From positions 1 to 6,134 of the forward strand of contig JBJOII010000192.1 of assembly GCA_046047235.1 (NCBI GenBank): a stretch of 6,134 bases of DNA, read 5' to 3'. Source of the DNA: JBMTVN01 sp046047235 (GTDB lineage: Bacteria > Verrucomicrobiota > Verrucomicrobiia > Limisphaerales > JAHDYP01). How positions within the stretch are numbered: position 1 is the stretch's first letter; each line of letters begins with the position of its first letter. Made by a program: the position numbers and the translations under genes. Positions 1 to 5,738 of this stretch are shown piece after piece. Under the pieces are notes generated by a model. That model saw only the letters and a program-made list of their open reading frames with translations. It did no database searches and was not told the DNA's origin.

Positions 1-241
1 CCCCCCGGATCTTCTCCGCCCGAACCGTCACGTGATCCCCCTCAAACTTCACCTCCGCCCCCAGAGACTCGAGAATCTCCCCCATGAACCGGACGTCACT
101 CAAGTTCGGTACCCGCCGAATCGTACAGGTCTCCGACGTCAAAAGCGTGGCCGCCAGAATCGGCAGCACCGCGTTCTTGGCTCCGCTCGCTACAACTTCA
201 CCGCGTAACGGCACTCCTCCCCTGATCAACAAGGCATCCAT
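1..241 (-). CDS. murA: MurA, UDP-N-acetylglucosamine 1-carboxyvinyltransferase (N-terminal 80 codons, cut by window edge)
   Basis: MurA transfers enolpyruvate from PEP to UDP-N-acetylglucosamine in the cytoplasm, the first committed step of peptidoglycan synthesis. The visible start MDALLIRGGVPLRGEV leads into SGAKNAVLPILAATLL (residues 19-34), the hallmark of the family. Lys22 and Asn23 fall at the positions of the conserved substrate-binding pair. The segment RRVPNLSDVRFMGEILESLG follows as expected for the first inside-out alpha/beta repeat. The PEP-reactive cysteine lies beyond the window. The ATG at 241 is fixed by an in-frame TGA two codons upstream (245-247); no clear Shine-Dalgarno sequence precedes it. 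It lies 63 bases downstream of prmC on the same strand, so the two are probably cotranscribed. The family call is firm; the rest of the gene cannot be checked here. Confidence 0.95.
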   Translation of the reverse strand, partial: MDALLIRGGVPLRGEVVASGAKNAVLPILAATLLTSETCTIRRVPNLSDVRFMGEILESLGAEVKFEGDHVTVRAEKIRG

Positions 242-304
242 GAATCAACAAACCAACGTGTGTTTGAAATCTTCTTCCGCTATCACGCCCGGAAATCCCT
301 CGGC

Positions 305-1165
305 TCAAGCCCCGGGCAGCCGCGCTTGAAATACCCGCAAGCGACCACTGTAGTCCGCAGTCACACTCTCTACAATCCAGGATTGGGCTTCAAATAAACC
401 CCGCACCGCCTCCGCTTGCCCATCCCCCAACTCAGCCAAAAACCAACCCCCCGGTACCATGAACCGCGGCGCCTCCACCGCCAGCCGACGATAAAAATCC
501 AACCCGTCCACCCCGCCATCCAACGCCTCCCGAGGATCATAATCCTTCACCTCCGGCTCCAAAGTCTCCACCTCGCCCGACGGTATATACGGCGGATTCG
601 ACACCACCAAGCCAAAGCGCAACCCCTCCGGCACCCCCGCAAAGCCGTCCCCTTCCAGAAACACCACCCGCTCACCCACCCCGTGCAAAACCGCATTCTC
701 ACGGGCCAAAGCCAACGCCGCAGCACTCCGGTCCAAAGCCCACCCGCGCACCTCCGGACAACCCAAAGCCAAACTCACCGCCAAACACCCCGACCCCGTC
801 CCGAAATCCAGAAAACTCCGCTCCCCATCCCCCATCAAACGCAACCGCTCCACCGCCGCCTCCGCCAATAACTCCGTCTCCGGCCGGGGTATCAACGCCC
901 CACAACCCACCCGTAACTCATGCCCGCAAAATACCACCGTCCCCAAGATGTGCTGCAACGGCTCCCGCTTCCCCCTCCGCTGCACCAACTCCCGCGCCTT
1001 CACCACCTGCTCCTCGGTCAATACCCGCTCAAACTGCAAATATAACTGCAACCGCGGTACCCCCAATACATGCGCCAGCAACCACTCCGCCTGTAATCGC
1101 GGAGAGTCTACGCCCTTGCCCGACAAAAACCCGCTGCTTCGTTGTATGGTCTCCAATACCGTCAC
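305..1165 (-). CDS. prmC: PrmC (HemK), peptide chain release factor N5-glutamine methyltransferase
   Basis: PrmC uses S-adenosylmethionine to methylate the glutamine of the GGQ motif in release factors RF1 and RF2, which speeds translation termination. The 286 residues match the usual family length. A helical N-terminal substrate-binding domain (about 1-75, ending PLQHILG at 69-75) precedes a Rossmann methyltransferase domain. IPRPETELL (92-100), the SAM-binding loop DFGTGSG (120-126) and the catalytic NPPYIP (190-195), which grips the target glutamine, are all present. The start is GTG at 1165: an in-frame stop lies 30-odd bases upstream with no ATG between, and a strong GGGGAGG site sits 8 bases before it. 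The gene is followed by murA. The prfA gene often found directly upstream is absent; a divergent response regulator is there instead. Confidence 0.97.
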   Translation of the reverse strand: MTVLETIQRSSGFLSGKGVDSPRLQAEWLLAHVLGVPRLQLYLQFERVLTEEQVVKARELVQRRGKREPLQHILGTVVFCGHELRVGCGALIPRPETELLAEAAVERLRLMGDGERSFLDFGTGSGCLAVSLALGCPEVRGWALDRSAAALALARENAVLHGVGERVVFLEGDGFAGVPEGLRFGLVVSNPPYIPSGEVETLEPEVKDYDPREALDGGVDGLDFYRRLAVEAPRFMVPGGWFLAELGDGQAEAVRGLFEAQSWIVESVTADYSGRLRVFQARLPGA

Positions 1166-1173
1166 CCCGCCAT

Positions 1174-1180
1174 CCTCCCC
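1174..1180 (-). promoter_or_regulatory. Shine-Dalgarno site of prmC
   Basis: The minus strand reads GGGGAGG here, 8 bases before the GTG at 1165. It decides the non-ATG start of prmC: the only nearby ATG on this strand (1173-1171) is in another frame and meets TGA after two further codons. It also shows that at least some genes of this organism use Shine-Dalgarno initiation. Confidence 0.65.
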
Positions 1181-1294
1181 ATCACCCCTACACCGTCAAC
1201 AAGCGATTTCTCCCAGTCACACCCGCAAACCCAACCCGCCTAAGCAGCAAAAAAATCGACAAGCATCTCTTTGCTATCCCTGCCGCAAATCCGT

Positions 1295-1699
1295 ATGTTC
1301 GCCACCATGCAAACCAGTGGTGTTCACTCGGACACTCCGAGACGCCAGTGCGTGCTCCTGGTCGACGACGAAGAAGACTCCCGCGACGCCACCAGTATGG
1401 TGCTCGAACATATGGGGTACGATGTCGATGTAGCCATCGATGCCGAAGACGCCCTACTCCAGTTCAGACCCGAACGACACGACCTCGTCATCACCGATAA
1501 CCGAATGCCTGGTCGTTCAGGGGTCGAACTCAGCCGCGAACTCCGCCAAATCGCACCCCAAATCCCCATCATCATGTACACGGGCCTCGCCCCCGAACCC
1601 CCACCGCCCGTCAGTTGCCTCCTCGAAAAACCCTTCCAGGTCAGCCACCTCCAAGCCGCCGTCCGCCAGTTCCTCCCTCCACCCCCCACCAACCCCTAG
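1295..1699 (+). CDS. Stand-alone receiver-domain response regulator with a shortened, proline-rich alpha4 region
   Basis: This is a CheY-like receiver domain with no output domain, 134 residues from the ATG at 1295. Phosphorylation chemistry is intact: acidic pair Asp24-Asp25 in VLLVDDEEDS, phosphoacceptor Asp68 in VITDNRMPG, switch Thr95 in IIMYTG and Lys111 in LEKPF. The oddity is between Thr95 and Lys111: the stretch LAPEPPPPVSCLL is about six residues shorter than usual and has four prolines in a row, so helix alpha4 is probably missing or replaced by a loop. Start choices are TTG 1271, ATG 1295 and ATG 1307; none has a good Shine-Dalgarno site and the domain begins after all three. The gene is divergent from prmC and followed after 99 bases by scpA; no histidine kinase is nearby. 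It likely works by phosphorelay or protein contact, but its partner and pathway are unknown. Confidence 0.88.
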   Translation: MFATMQTSGVHSDTPRRQCVLLVDDEEDSRDATSMVLEHMGYDVDVAIDAEDALLQFRPERHDLVITDNRMPGRSGVELSRELRQIAPQIPIIMYTGLAPEPPPPVSCLLEKPFQVSHLQAAVRQFLPPPPTNP

Positions 1700-1737
1700 C
1701 TCCCAACTCCTGCGAGGTTCCCCGGACAGGAAAACGG

Positions 1738-1765
1738 TTTACTGGCCCGATATCGCCGCTAGGAT
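1738..1765 (+). promoter_or_regulatory. Possible sigma-70-type promoter for the scpA-scpB-pheA operon
   Basis: TTTACT (1738-1743) and TAGGAT (1760-1765) are separated by 16 bases; each matches four of six consensus positions. Transcription would start near 1772, leaving a leader of about 27 bases before the scpA ATG. The location between the response regulator and scpA is sensible, but the boxes are imperfect and such matches arise by chance, so this is only a candidate. Confidence 0.3.
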
Positions 1766-1798
1766 GCACGGACCCTGCGGCGCTGCCCGGGTGAGGTC

Positions 1799-2626
1799 AT
1801 GGCCGAATATAAGGTCCAGTTCGAAGTCTTCGAAGGTCCGCTCGACCTCCTTCTTTACCTCGTGAAGAAGGAGGAAGTGGATATTTATGAGATCAACCTC
1901 ACCAAGGTCGCCACCCAGTTCGTCGAATACATCGAGATGATGCGGCAGTTCGACCTCGAGGTCGCCGGCGAGTTCCTCGTCATGGCCGCCACCCTCATGT
2001 ACATCAAAAGCCGCGAACTCCTCCCCGTCGAAAAACAGGCCGTGGTCGAGGAGGAAGACGAGGAAGACCCCCGCTGGGAACTCATCCGGCAACTCGTCGA
2101 ATACCGCAAATACAAGGACGCCGCCGCCAGCCTCCAGAACCTCGAGGCCGAACAGGAGCAGATCTATAACCGCCAACCCCCAAAACCCGACCTCGAACCG
2201 GAACCCACCCCCTCCGGACCCGAAGCCTCCATCTTCGAACTCCTCGGCGCGGTCAATAAGATCCTCAAACGCTTCAACGAGAAAAAGGGACCCCCAACCC
2301 GGGAAATCTTCGAAGATAAATGGTCCGTCAGCGAGAAGATCGAACTCCTCCGCGACGTAATCCACCGCGAACGCGCCGTCCGCTTCTCCCAGCTCTTCGC
2401 CGATACCACCAGCCGCGCCGAAGTCGTCGTCACTTTCCTCGCCCTGCTCGAACTCATCCGCCTCCACCAGCTGTGCGCCGTCCAAAACGACATCTTCGGC
2501 GAAATCGAAATCCAAACCTACGAACCCCCGCAGCCTGCCGAAGACACGGACGATGACCCCGAAACCGGCACGGCCGATACCACGACCCCCACCGAAGACC
2601 CCCATGGAACTGAAGCACGTTCTTGA
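1799..2626 (+). CDS. scpA: ScpA, kleisin subunit of the SMC condensin complex
   Basis: ScpA bridges the two SMC ATPase heads and, with ScpB, forms bacterial condensin, which compacts and segregates the chromosome. The start YKVQFEVFEGPLDLLLYLVKK (residues 4-24) with VDIYEINLTKVATQF (27-41) is the classic N-terminal helical domain that contacts the SMC neck. EFLVMAATLMYIKSRELLP (58-76) completes it. An acidic, proline-rich middle (about 80-145) is the flexible ScpB-binding linker. The C-terminal winged helix, which binds the SMC cap, spans about 175-242, including SRAEVVVTFLALLELIRLHQL (205-225). At 275 residues it is near family length, with a Thr/Asp/Pro-rich tail (243-275). GAGGT lies at 1793-1797, too close to the ATG for normal spacing, yet homology supports this start. 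The 3' end overlaps scpB. Confidence 0.97.
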   Translation: MAEYKVQFEVFEGPLDLLLYLVKKEEVDIYEINLTKVATQFVEYIEMMRQFDLEVAGEFLVMAATLMYIKSRELLPVEKQAVVEEEDEEDPRWELIRQLVEYRKYKDAAASLQNLEAEQEQIYNRQPPKPDLEPEPTPSGPEASIFELLGAVNKILKRFNEKKGPPTREIFEDKWSVSEKIELLRDVIHRERAVRFSQLFADTTSRAEVVVTFLALLELIRLHQLCAVQNDIFGEIEIQTYEPPQPAEDTDDDPETGTADTTTPTEDPHGTEARS

Positions 2627-3389
2627 ATCGCTCCTTTTCTCCGCCCATAAACCCCTCACCGCTCAGGAACTGCGCGATATCCTGAAAGCAGCCGGAGCCG
2701 AGGAGGAAGCCCGCGAAGAAATCAAGACCCTCGCCAAAACCAAGCTCGACGAAATCCAGCAGGCCCTCGACCTCGTCGCCAGGGAAACGGAAGAACTCAG
2801 CCGCACCTACCGGCTCACCTGCGTCGCCGATGCCTGGCAATTCACCACCAAACCCGAATACGGCCCCTGGCTCCGATCCATGCTCGGCATCAAAAGCCGC
2901 CCCCCACGCCTCTCCCAGCCCGCCCTCGAAGCCCTCTCCATCATCGCTTACCGGCAGCCCGTCACCCGCGCCGAAATCCTCCAAATCCGCGGCGTCTCCG
3001 CCGACGGCGTCATGCAAACCCTCCTCGAACGCGGCCTCGTCGAAGCCGTCGGCAAAGCCGAAACCCCCGGCCGACCCTCCCTCTATGCCACTACCCCCCA
3101 GTTCCTAGAATACTTCGGTCTCCGGAACCTCGACGAACTCCCCGCAGCCGAAGAATTACGACGCATCCCCGTCGAAAAACCCGAAGGCATCCCCACAACC
3201 GATCCCGGCCTCGAAACCGCCCCCGAACAACCCCTGCCGGAACAAACCCTGCCCGCACCAGATACCACGGCAGACAACTCTCCCGAACCCGAGGCCGCTC
3301 CCGCAGAAACACCCGAACCCCAAACCGAACAGGCCGATAACCCCGAACCCGCCACCCGCGAAACTGAGGAAGGCCCGGATAAACCATGA
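2604..3389 (+). CDS. scpB: ScpB, winged-helix subunit of the SMC condensin complex, with a long acidic/proline C-terminal tail
   Basis: ScpB dimers bind the ScpA linker and regulate SMC head engagement. The protein begins MELKHVLESLLFSAHKPLTA, the usual family opening, which favours the ATG at 2604 over the in-frame ATG at 2553; the latter would add a Pro/Arg-rich extension and lengthen the scpA overlap from 23 to 74 bases. Two winged helices are visible: about 1-85, with a charged helical stretch EEEAREEIKTLAKTK (33-47) that looks slightly longer than usual, and about 100-178. The second carries the signature ALSIIAYRQPVTRAEI (110-125) and GRPSLYATTPQFLEYFGL (156-173). Residues about 180-261 are low complexity, dominated by Pro, Glu, Thr and Ala, and are predicted disordered by composition. 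The stop codon overlaps the pheA start, implying translational coupling. Confidence 0.96.
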   Translation: MELKHVLESLLFSAHKPLTAQELRDILKAAGAEEEAREEIKTLAKTKLDEIQQALDLVARETEELSRTYRLTCVADAWQFTTKPEYGPWLRSMLGIKSRPPRLSQPALEALSIIAYRQPVTRAEILQIRGVSADGVMQTLLERGLVEAVGKAETPGRPSLYATTPQFLEYFGLRNLDELPAAEELRRIPVEKPEGIPTTDPGLETAPEQPLPEQTLPAPDTTADNSPEPEAAPAETPEPQTEQADNPEPATRETEEGPDKP

Positions 3390-4447
3390 ACCTCGCCGAC
3401 CAACGCAAAGCCATCGACCACCTCGACGCGGAAATCATCCGCCTCCTCAACGAACGTACCCAGCGCGTCCTCGAAATCGGCGGCATCAAACTCAAATCCA
3501 AACAGGAAATCTACGCCCCCCATCGCGAACTCGCCGTACTCGAACGCGTCGCCAAACTCTCCAAAGGCCCCCTGCCCCCCAATTCCCTCAAAGCCATCTA
3601 CCGCGAGGTCATGTCCAGTGCCCTCGCCCTCCAAAAATCCCTCACCATCGCCTACCTCGGCCCAGCCGCCACGTTCACCCACCTCGCCGCCATCCGCCGC
3701 TTCGGCTCCAGCCTCAATTTCACGCCGCTCAAAACCATCGCCGATGTCTTCGACGAAGTAACCAAGGAACGCGCCGACCATGGCGTCGTCCCCGTCGAAA
3801 ACTCCACCGAAGGCGTGGTCACCCACACGCTCGACATGTTCGTCGACAGCCCGCTCAAAATCGTTTCCCAAATCGTCCTCCCCATCCAGCACTGCCTCGT
3901 CAGCCGTACCCGCAAGTCCCAGATCAAACGGCTCTACTCCCATCCCCAGGCCCTCGCCCAGTGCCGCTCCTGGCTCCAAATCAACCTCCCCCAAGCGGAA
4001 ATCATCGAGGCCTCCTCCACCACCCGCGCCGCCGAACTCGCCTCACGCAACCGGAACGGCGCCGCCATCGCCAGCGCCCTCGCCGCACAACTCTATAAAC
4101 TCGAGGTCGTGGAACAAAACATCCAGGATAACGCCGACAACGCCACCCGCTTCCTCGTCCTTGGACGCAAAGATACCCCCGCCACCGGACACGACCGCAC
4201 CAGCCTCCTCATGAGCGTCAGTGACAAGGTCGGCGCCCTCTACGAAGCCATCTCCGTCTTCCGCCGCCAACGTATCAACATGACCAAAATCGAGTCCCGC
4301 CCCAGCAAACGCAAGGCGTGGGAATACTACTTCTTCGTCGATGTCGACGGCCATATCTCCACACCCAAGATCGCCAAGGCCGTCACCCTCCTCGAACAAC
4401 ACTGCAACTTCGTCAAAATCCTCGGCTCCTACCCCAATGCCGAGTAA
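3386..4447 (+). CDS. pheA: PheA (P-protein), bifunctional chorismate mutase/prephenate dehydratase with ACT domain
   Basis: This cytoplasmic enzyme converts chorismate to prephenate and then phenylpyruvate, the branch leading to phenylalanine. Residues 1-85 form an AroQ-type chorismate mutase; Arg7, Arg24, Lys35, Arg47, Glu48 and Gln83 align by hand with the active-site residues of the E. coli domain. The dehydratase domain (about 86-270) starts IAYLGPAATFTH (88-99) and contains VPVENSTEG (135-143) and the catalytic TRF motif (254-256). An ACT domain (about 275-350) has GALYEA (283-288) and ESRP (303-306), the phenylalanine-binding signatures, so feedback inhibition is expected. The 353 residues are slightly shorter than the E. 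coli protein. The ATG overlaps the scpB stop by four bases (ATGA); GAGGAAGG at 3366-3373 is a possible but distant ribosome site. Confidence 0.97.
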   Translation: MNLADQRKAIDHLDAEIIRLLNERTQRVLEIGGIKLKSKQEIYAPHRELAVLERVAKLSKGPLPPNSLKAIYREVMSSALALQKSLTIAYLGPAATFTHLAAIRRFGSSLNFTPLKTIADVFDEVTKERADHGVVPVENSTEGVVTHTLDMFVDSPLKIVSQIVLPIQHCLVSRTRKSQIKRLYSHPQALAQCRSWLQINLPQAEIIEASSTTRAAELASRNRNGAAIASALAAQLYKLEVVEQNIQDNADNATRFLVLGRKDTPATGHDRTSLLMSVSDKVGALYEAISVFRRQRINMTKIESRPSKRKAWEYYFFVDVDGHISTPKIAKAVTLLEQHCNFVKILGSYPNAE

Positions 4448-4461
4448 ACCCGCCCGAGCAT

Positions 4462-4833
4462 TCACACCTGGAAGGCGTCACGCAGGGTATCCATAAACTC
4501 CTTCTCCACCGGCGTGACCTCGCCGTCGCAGGCAATCAGCTCCTCCAGCAACGCACACACCTGCCGACACTGGCTCTGCGTCTTGAATAAACGCCCCAGC
4601 TTCACCGCATGCCGCTTCACCATGTCCGGATTGTCCGCATGCGGCCTCACCCGGTTCACCGAATCCTTAAACAACCGCTCGCGGTCATACGGATTCTCTG
4701 CCCCCATCGCCACCAACAACCGCCTCACCCGCGCATCCTCGTCCGCCCCCAAATGACGGTCCAAATACATGGTGATCACCAGCAGGTCCAGTAACCCCTG
4801 CCTCTGAGCCTCGTTGAATTCACTCAAATCCAT
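4462..4833 (-). CDS. TerB-like all-helical protein
   Basis: The 123-residue product looks wholly alpha-helical, cytoplasmic and without membrane segments. Its two ends resemble the repeated half-sites of the TerB/DjlA-like fold: LLDLLVITMYLDRHLGADEDARVRRLL (14-40) and CALLEELIACDGEVTPVEKEFM (93-114), each a hydrophobic helix followed by an acidic loop and a Glu-rich helix. TerB domains are linked to metal binding, tellurite or stress phenotypes and as accessory domains elsewhere, but the actual role here is not known. The ATG at 4833 is chosen because the recognisable domain begins there. A GTG at 4857 (eight more residues) has a much better ribosome site, GGGGAGG at 4867-4873, and may be the true start. 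It is convergent with pheA, with 14 bases between stops and no separate terminator visible. Confidence 0.78.
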   Translation of the reverse strand: MDLSEFNEAQRQGLLDLLVITMYLDRHLGADEDARVRRLLVAMGAENPYDRERLFKDSVNRVRPHADNPDMVKRHAVKLGRLFKTQSQCRQVCALLEELIACDGEVTPVEKEFMDTLRDAFQV

Positions 4834-4858
4834 AGCCAATCCCGTAAACCCCTTCACT

Positions 4859-4899
4859 AGGACAGTCCTCCCCGGCAGGCAAGCGAGTTCTCGCCGGGG
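4859..4899 (-). promoter_or_regulatory. Structured leader of the TerB-like gene: hairpin overlapping a Shine-Dalgarno site, plus a short palindrome
   Basis: On the minus strand CCCCGGC (4899-4893) can pair with GCCGGGG (4876-4870), a 7-bp GC stem with a 16-base loop; inside it GCGAG/CTCGC (4883-4894) can form a competing small stem. The last four G bases of the stem are part of the GGGGAGG ribosome site at 4873-4867, spaced 9 bases from GTG 4857. An 11-base palindrome AGGACAGTCCT (4859-4869) lies next to it. No T-run follows, so it is not a standard terminator. A role in translation control is inference; it applies only if GTG 4857 is used. Confidence 0.35.
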
Positions 4900-4918
4900 C
4901 AACGCCCCCTCCAAGAAC

Positions 4919-4950
4919 AACGGCCGACATACTCTCATATGCCGGCCGTT
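4919..4950 (-). terminator. Intrinsic terminator of the exported-protein gene
   Basis: Arms 4919-4930 and 4939-4950 form a 12-bp stem around an 8-base loop. On the + strand the pair 4927/4942 is A-C, but in the minus-strand RNA it becomes a U-G wobble, so all 12 positions pair. The minus-strand tail continues TTGTTCTTGG, moderately U-rich. The stem begins 25 bases after the stop codon at 4975. Position, orientation-specific pairing and tail all point to rho-independent termination of the gene ending at 4975. Confidence 0.75.
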
Positions 4951-4974
4951 CCCTTAAACAAACCGCCGCGCACC

Positions 4975-5394
4975 CTACTTCGCAGGCTCGCGCTTCGCTT
5001 CCCAGTCCATTTCACGGGTCTGACCCCCCCGGTCAAACATGCTCTTGCCCTTGATGGTGTCCCCACTCACCTTCCCCTTGTACTTGATCACCATCTGGTT
5101 GCCATTGTACTCCCGCTTGATCGCAAACGAAATCTCGTCCCCGGCAATCTTGCCGTCCGAAATCTCCGTCGCACGCGGTTCACCCCCCTGACGACCCGGG
5201 CTCAACAGCTTGCCAGTCAGCTTTTCCCCCTCAGCCTTCAGCTCCAACGTCATCTTGCGAGGCTCACCCCCCTGACGCCCCGGCGTGCTCCAACCCCACT
5301 TGCCCGTCACATCAGCTGCACTCAGCTGGGGCAAAAAGCCAACCAACACCGCCAGGGCCACGGCCCGGCACAACATAACTCGCAGATTCTTCAT
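4975..5394 (-). CDS. Small exported beta-rich protein with repeated PGRQGGEPR motif
   Basis: The 139-residue product starts with a good signal peptide: MKNLRVMLCR, a hydrophobic core AVALAVLVGFL and a signal peptidase I site near SAA-D (25-28), so it should be periplasmic or secreted. The mature part begins DVTGKWGWSTPG and consists of alternating polar/hydrophobic strands rich in Gly and Lys, such as MTLELKAEGEKLTGKLLS and MVIKYKGKVSGDTIKG. I recall similar small 'VTGKW' proteins as common in Verrucomicrobia and Planctomycetes, with unknown function. PGRQGGEPR occurs twice (38-46 and 66-74), and DRGGQTRE (121-128) is a degenerate third copy. The repeats sit at turns between strands. The start is ATG 5394, matching the signal peptide. 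It is a single-gene unit with its own terminator; no enzyme motif is visible. Confidence 0.85.
   Translation of the reverse strand: MKNLRVMLCRAVALAVLVGFLPQLSAADVTGKWGWSTPGRQGGEPRKMTLELKAEGEKLTGKLLSPGRQGGEPRATEISDGKIAGDEISFAIKREYNGNQMVIKYKGKVSGDTIKGKSMFDRGGQTREMDWEAKREPAK
5173..5283 (-). repeat. Two 27-base coding repeats for PGRQGGEPR
   Basis: Copies at 5257-5283 and 5173-5199 are identical at 23 of 27 bases and encode the same nine residues. Three of the four differences are at third codon positions in GAG/GAA, CCT/CCG and CGC/CGT, and the fourth is GGG/GGT. They share the central run CGTCAGGGGGGTGA. The copies are 84 bases apart, start to start, in the same frame. Confidence 0.85.
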
Positions 5395-5738
5395 GATCTC
5401 TATGGGTTTCTGTTTGGGTTAAACGCCCCCCCGCCAAGTTCAACTCAGCCTCAGGGGAACTCACCAACAGACGATTCACCCACATCCATGGTTACACCCC
5501 CAAACACAGTGTTTTAGATAGCAGCCGGCAAACCACGCCCTGCCGGGCAAATCCCCCCAAAACCACCAGCGCAGGTGTCCGCCCCCTGCAATGCTCATAA
5601 CGCAACCCCACGCCCTCAGCGCTCCACGCATGCCCCTTTGCGCTTCCCGCTTTGCCTTTACGCCTCCCCCCCTCACGCGCAGCGCCTGTCGCCTAGCTCC
5701 GAACTCCCAGCTTCAGCGCGCGGCAATCGCGCCAGCCC
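5395..5738. other. Gene-poor intergenic stretch
   Basis: These 344 bases hold no reading frame I believe; the open frames here encode Arg/Gly/Trp- or Pro/Ser-rich strings typical of shadows in C-rich DNA. The stretch contains several C-runs of five to seven, a 13-base palindrome at 5502-5514 and a weak inverted repeat (5525-5530 with 5541-5546, CCGGCA/TGCCGG) lacking a T-run. The promoter of the exported-protein gene should lie at its left end, but no convincing boxes are seen. The 3' end of the right-edge gene lies at its right end without a clear terminator. Confidence 0.6.
5502..5514. promoter_or_regulatory. 13-base palindrome AAACACAGTGTTT, possible operator
   Basis: AAACAC and GTGTTT are perfect inverted copies around a single A. 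It lies about 110 bases upstream of the exported-protein start codon, AT-richer than the surrounding C-rich DNA. Such a compact dyad could bind a dimeric regulator, but one copy alone is weak evidence. Confidence 0.25.

Noticed and set aside
416..871. Plus-strand open frame within prmC, rich in Pro, His, Arg and Gln
   Set aside because: It lies wholly inside the prmC coding region on the opposite strand; its repetitive composition reflects the C-rich + strand.
1739..2659. Minus-strand open frame of 306 codons opposite scpA
   Set aside because: It is the antisense of a clear scpA gene and encodes a Phe/Glu/Asp/Gly-rich low-complexity string. Such long shadows follow from the biased C-ending codons of the + gene.
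3083..3994. Minus-strand open frame of 303 codons opposite scpB and pheA
   Set aside because: It spans two unrelated, well-supported genes on the other strand and has a Gly/Glu/Asp/Phe- and Ser/Gly/Val-rich composition without any domain.
4939..4975. ATG at 4938 or further upstream considered as the TerB-like start (158 codons)
   Set aside because: It would start inside the terminator hairpin and add about 35 Arg/Leu/Pro-rich residues unlike the family; the usable starts are ATG 4833 or GTG 4857.
5417..5445. TTGAAC and TTTAAC on the minus strand considered as a promoter for the exported-protein gene
   Set aside because: The spacing is only about 14 bases, too short for a sigma-70 promoter, and the boxes are poor.
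5525..5546. Inverted repeat CCGGCA/TGCCGG considered as a terminator
   Set aside because: Only six pairs, no T-run on either strand and too far from either neighbouring stop codon.
5476..5676. Minus-strand 66-codon open frame in the intergenic stretch
   Set aside because: The product is Gly/Arg/Trp/Cys-rich with no domain, no ribosome site was found and it sits in skewed non-coding DNA.
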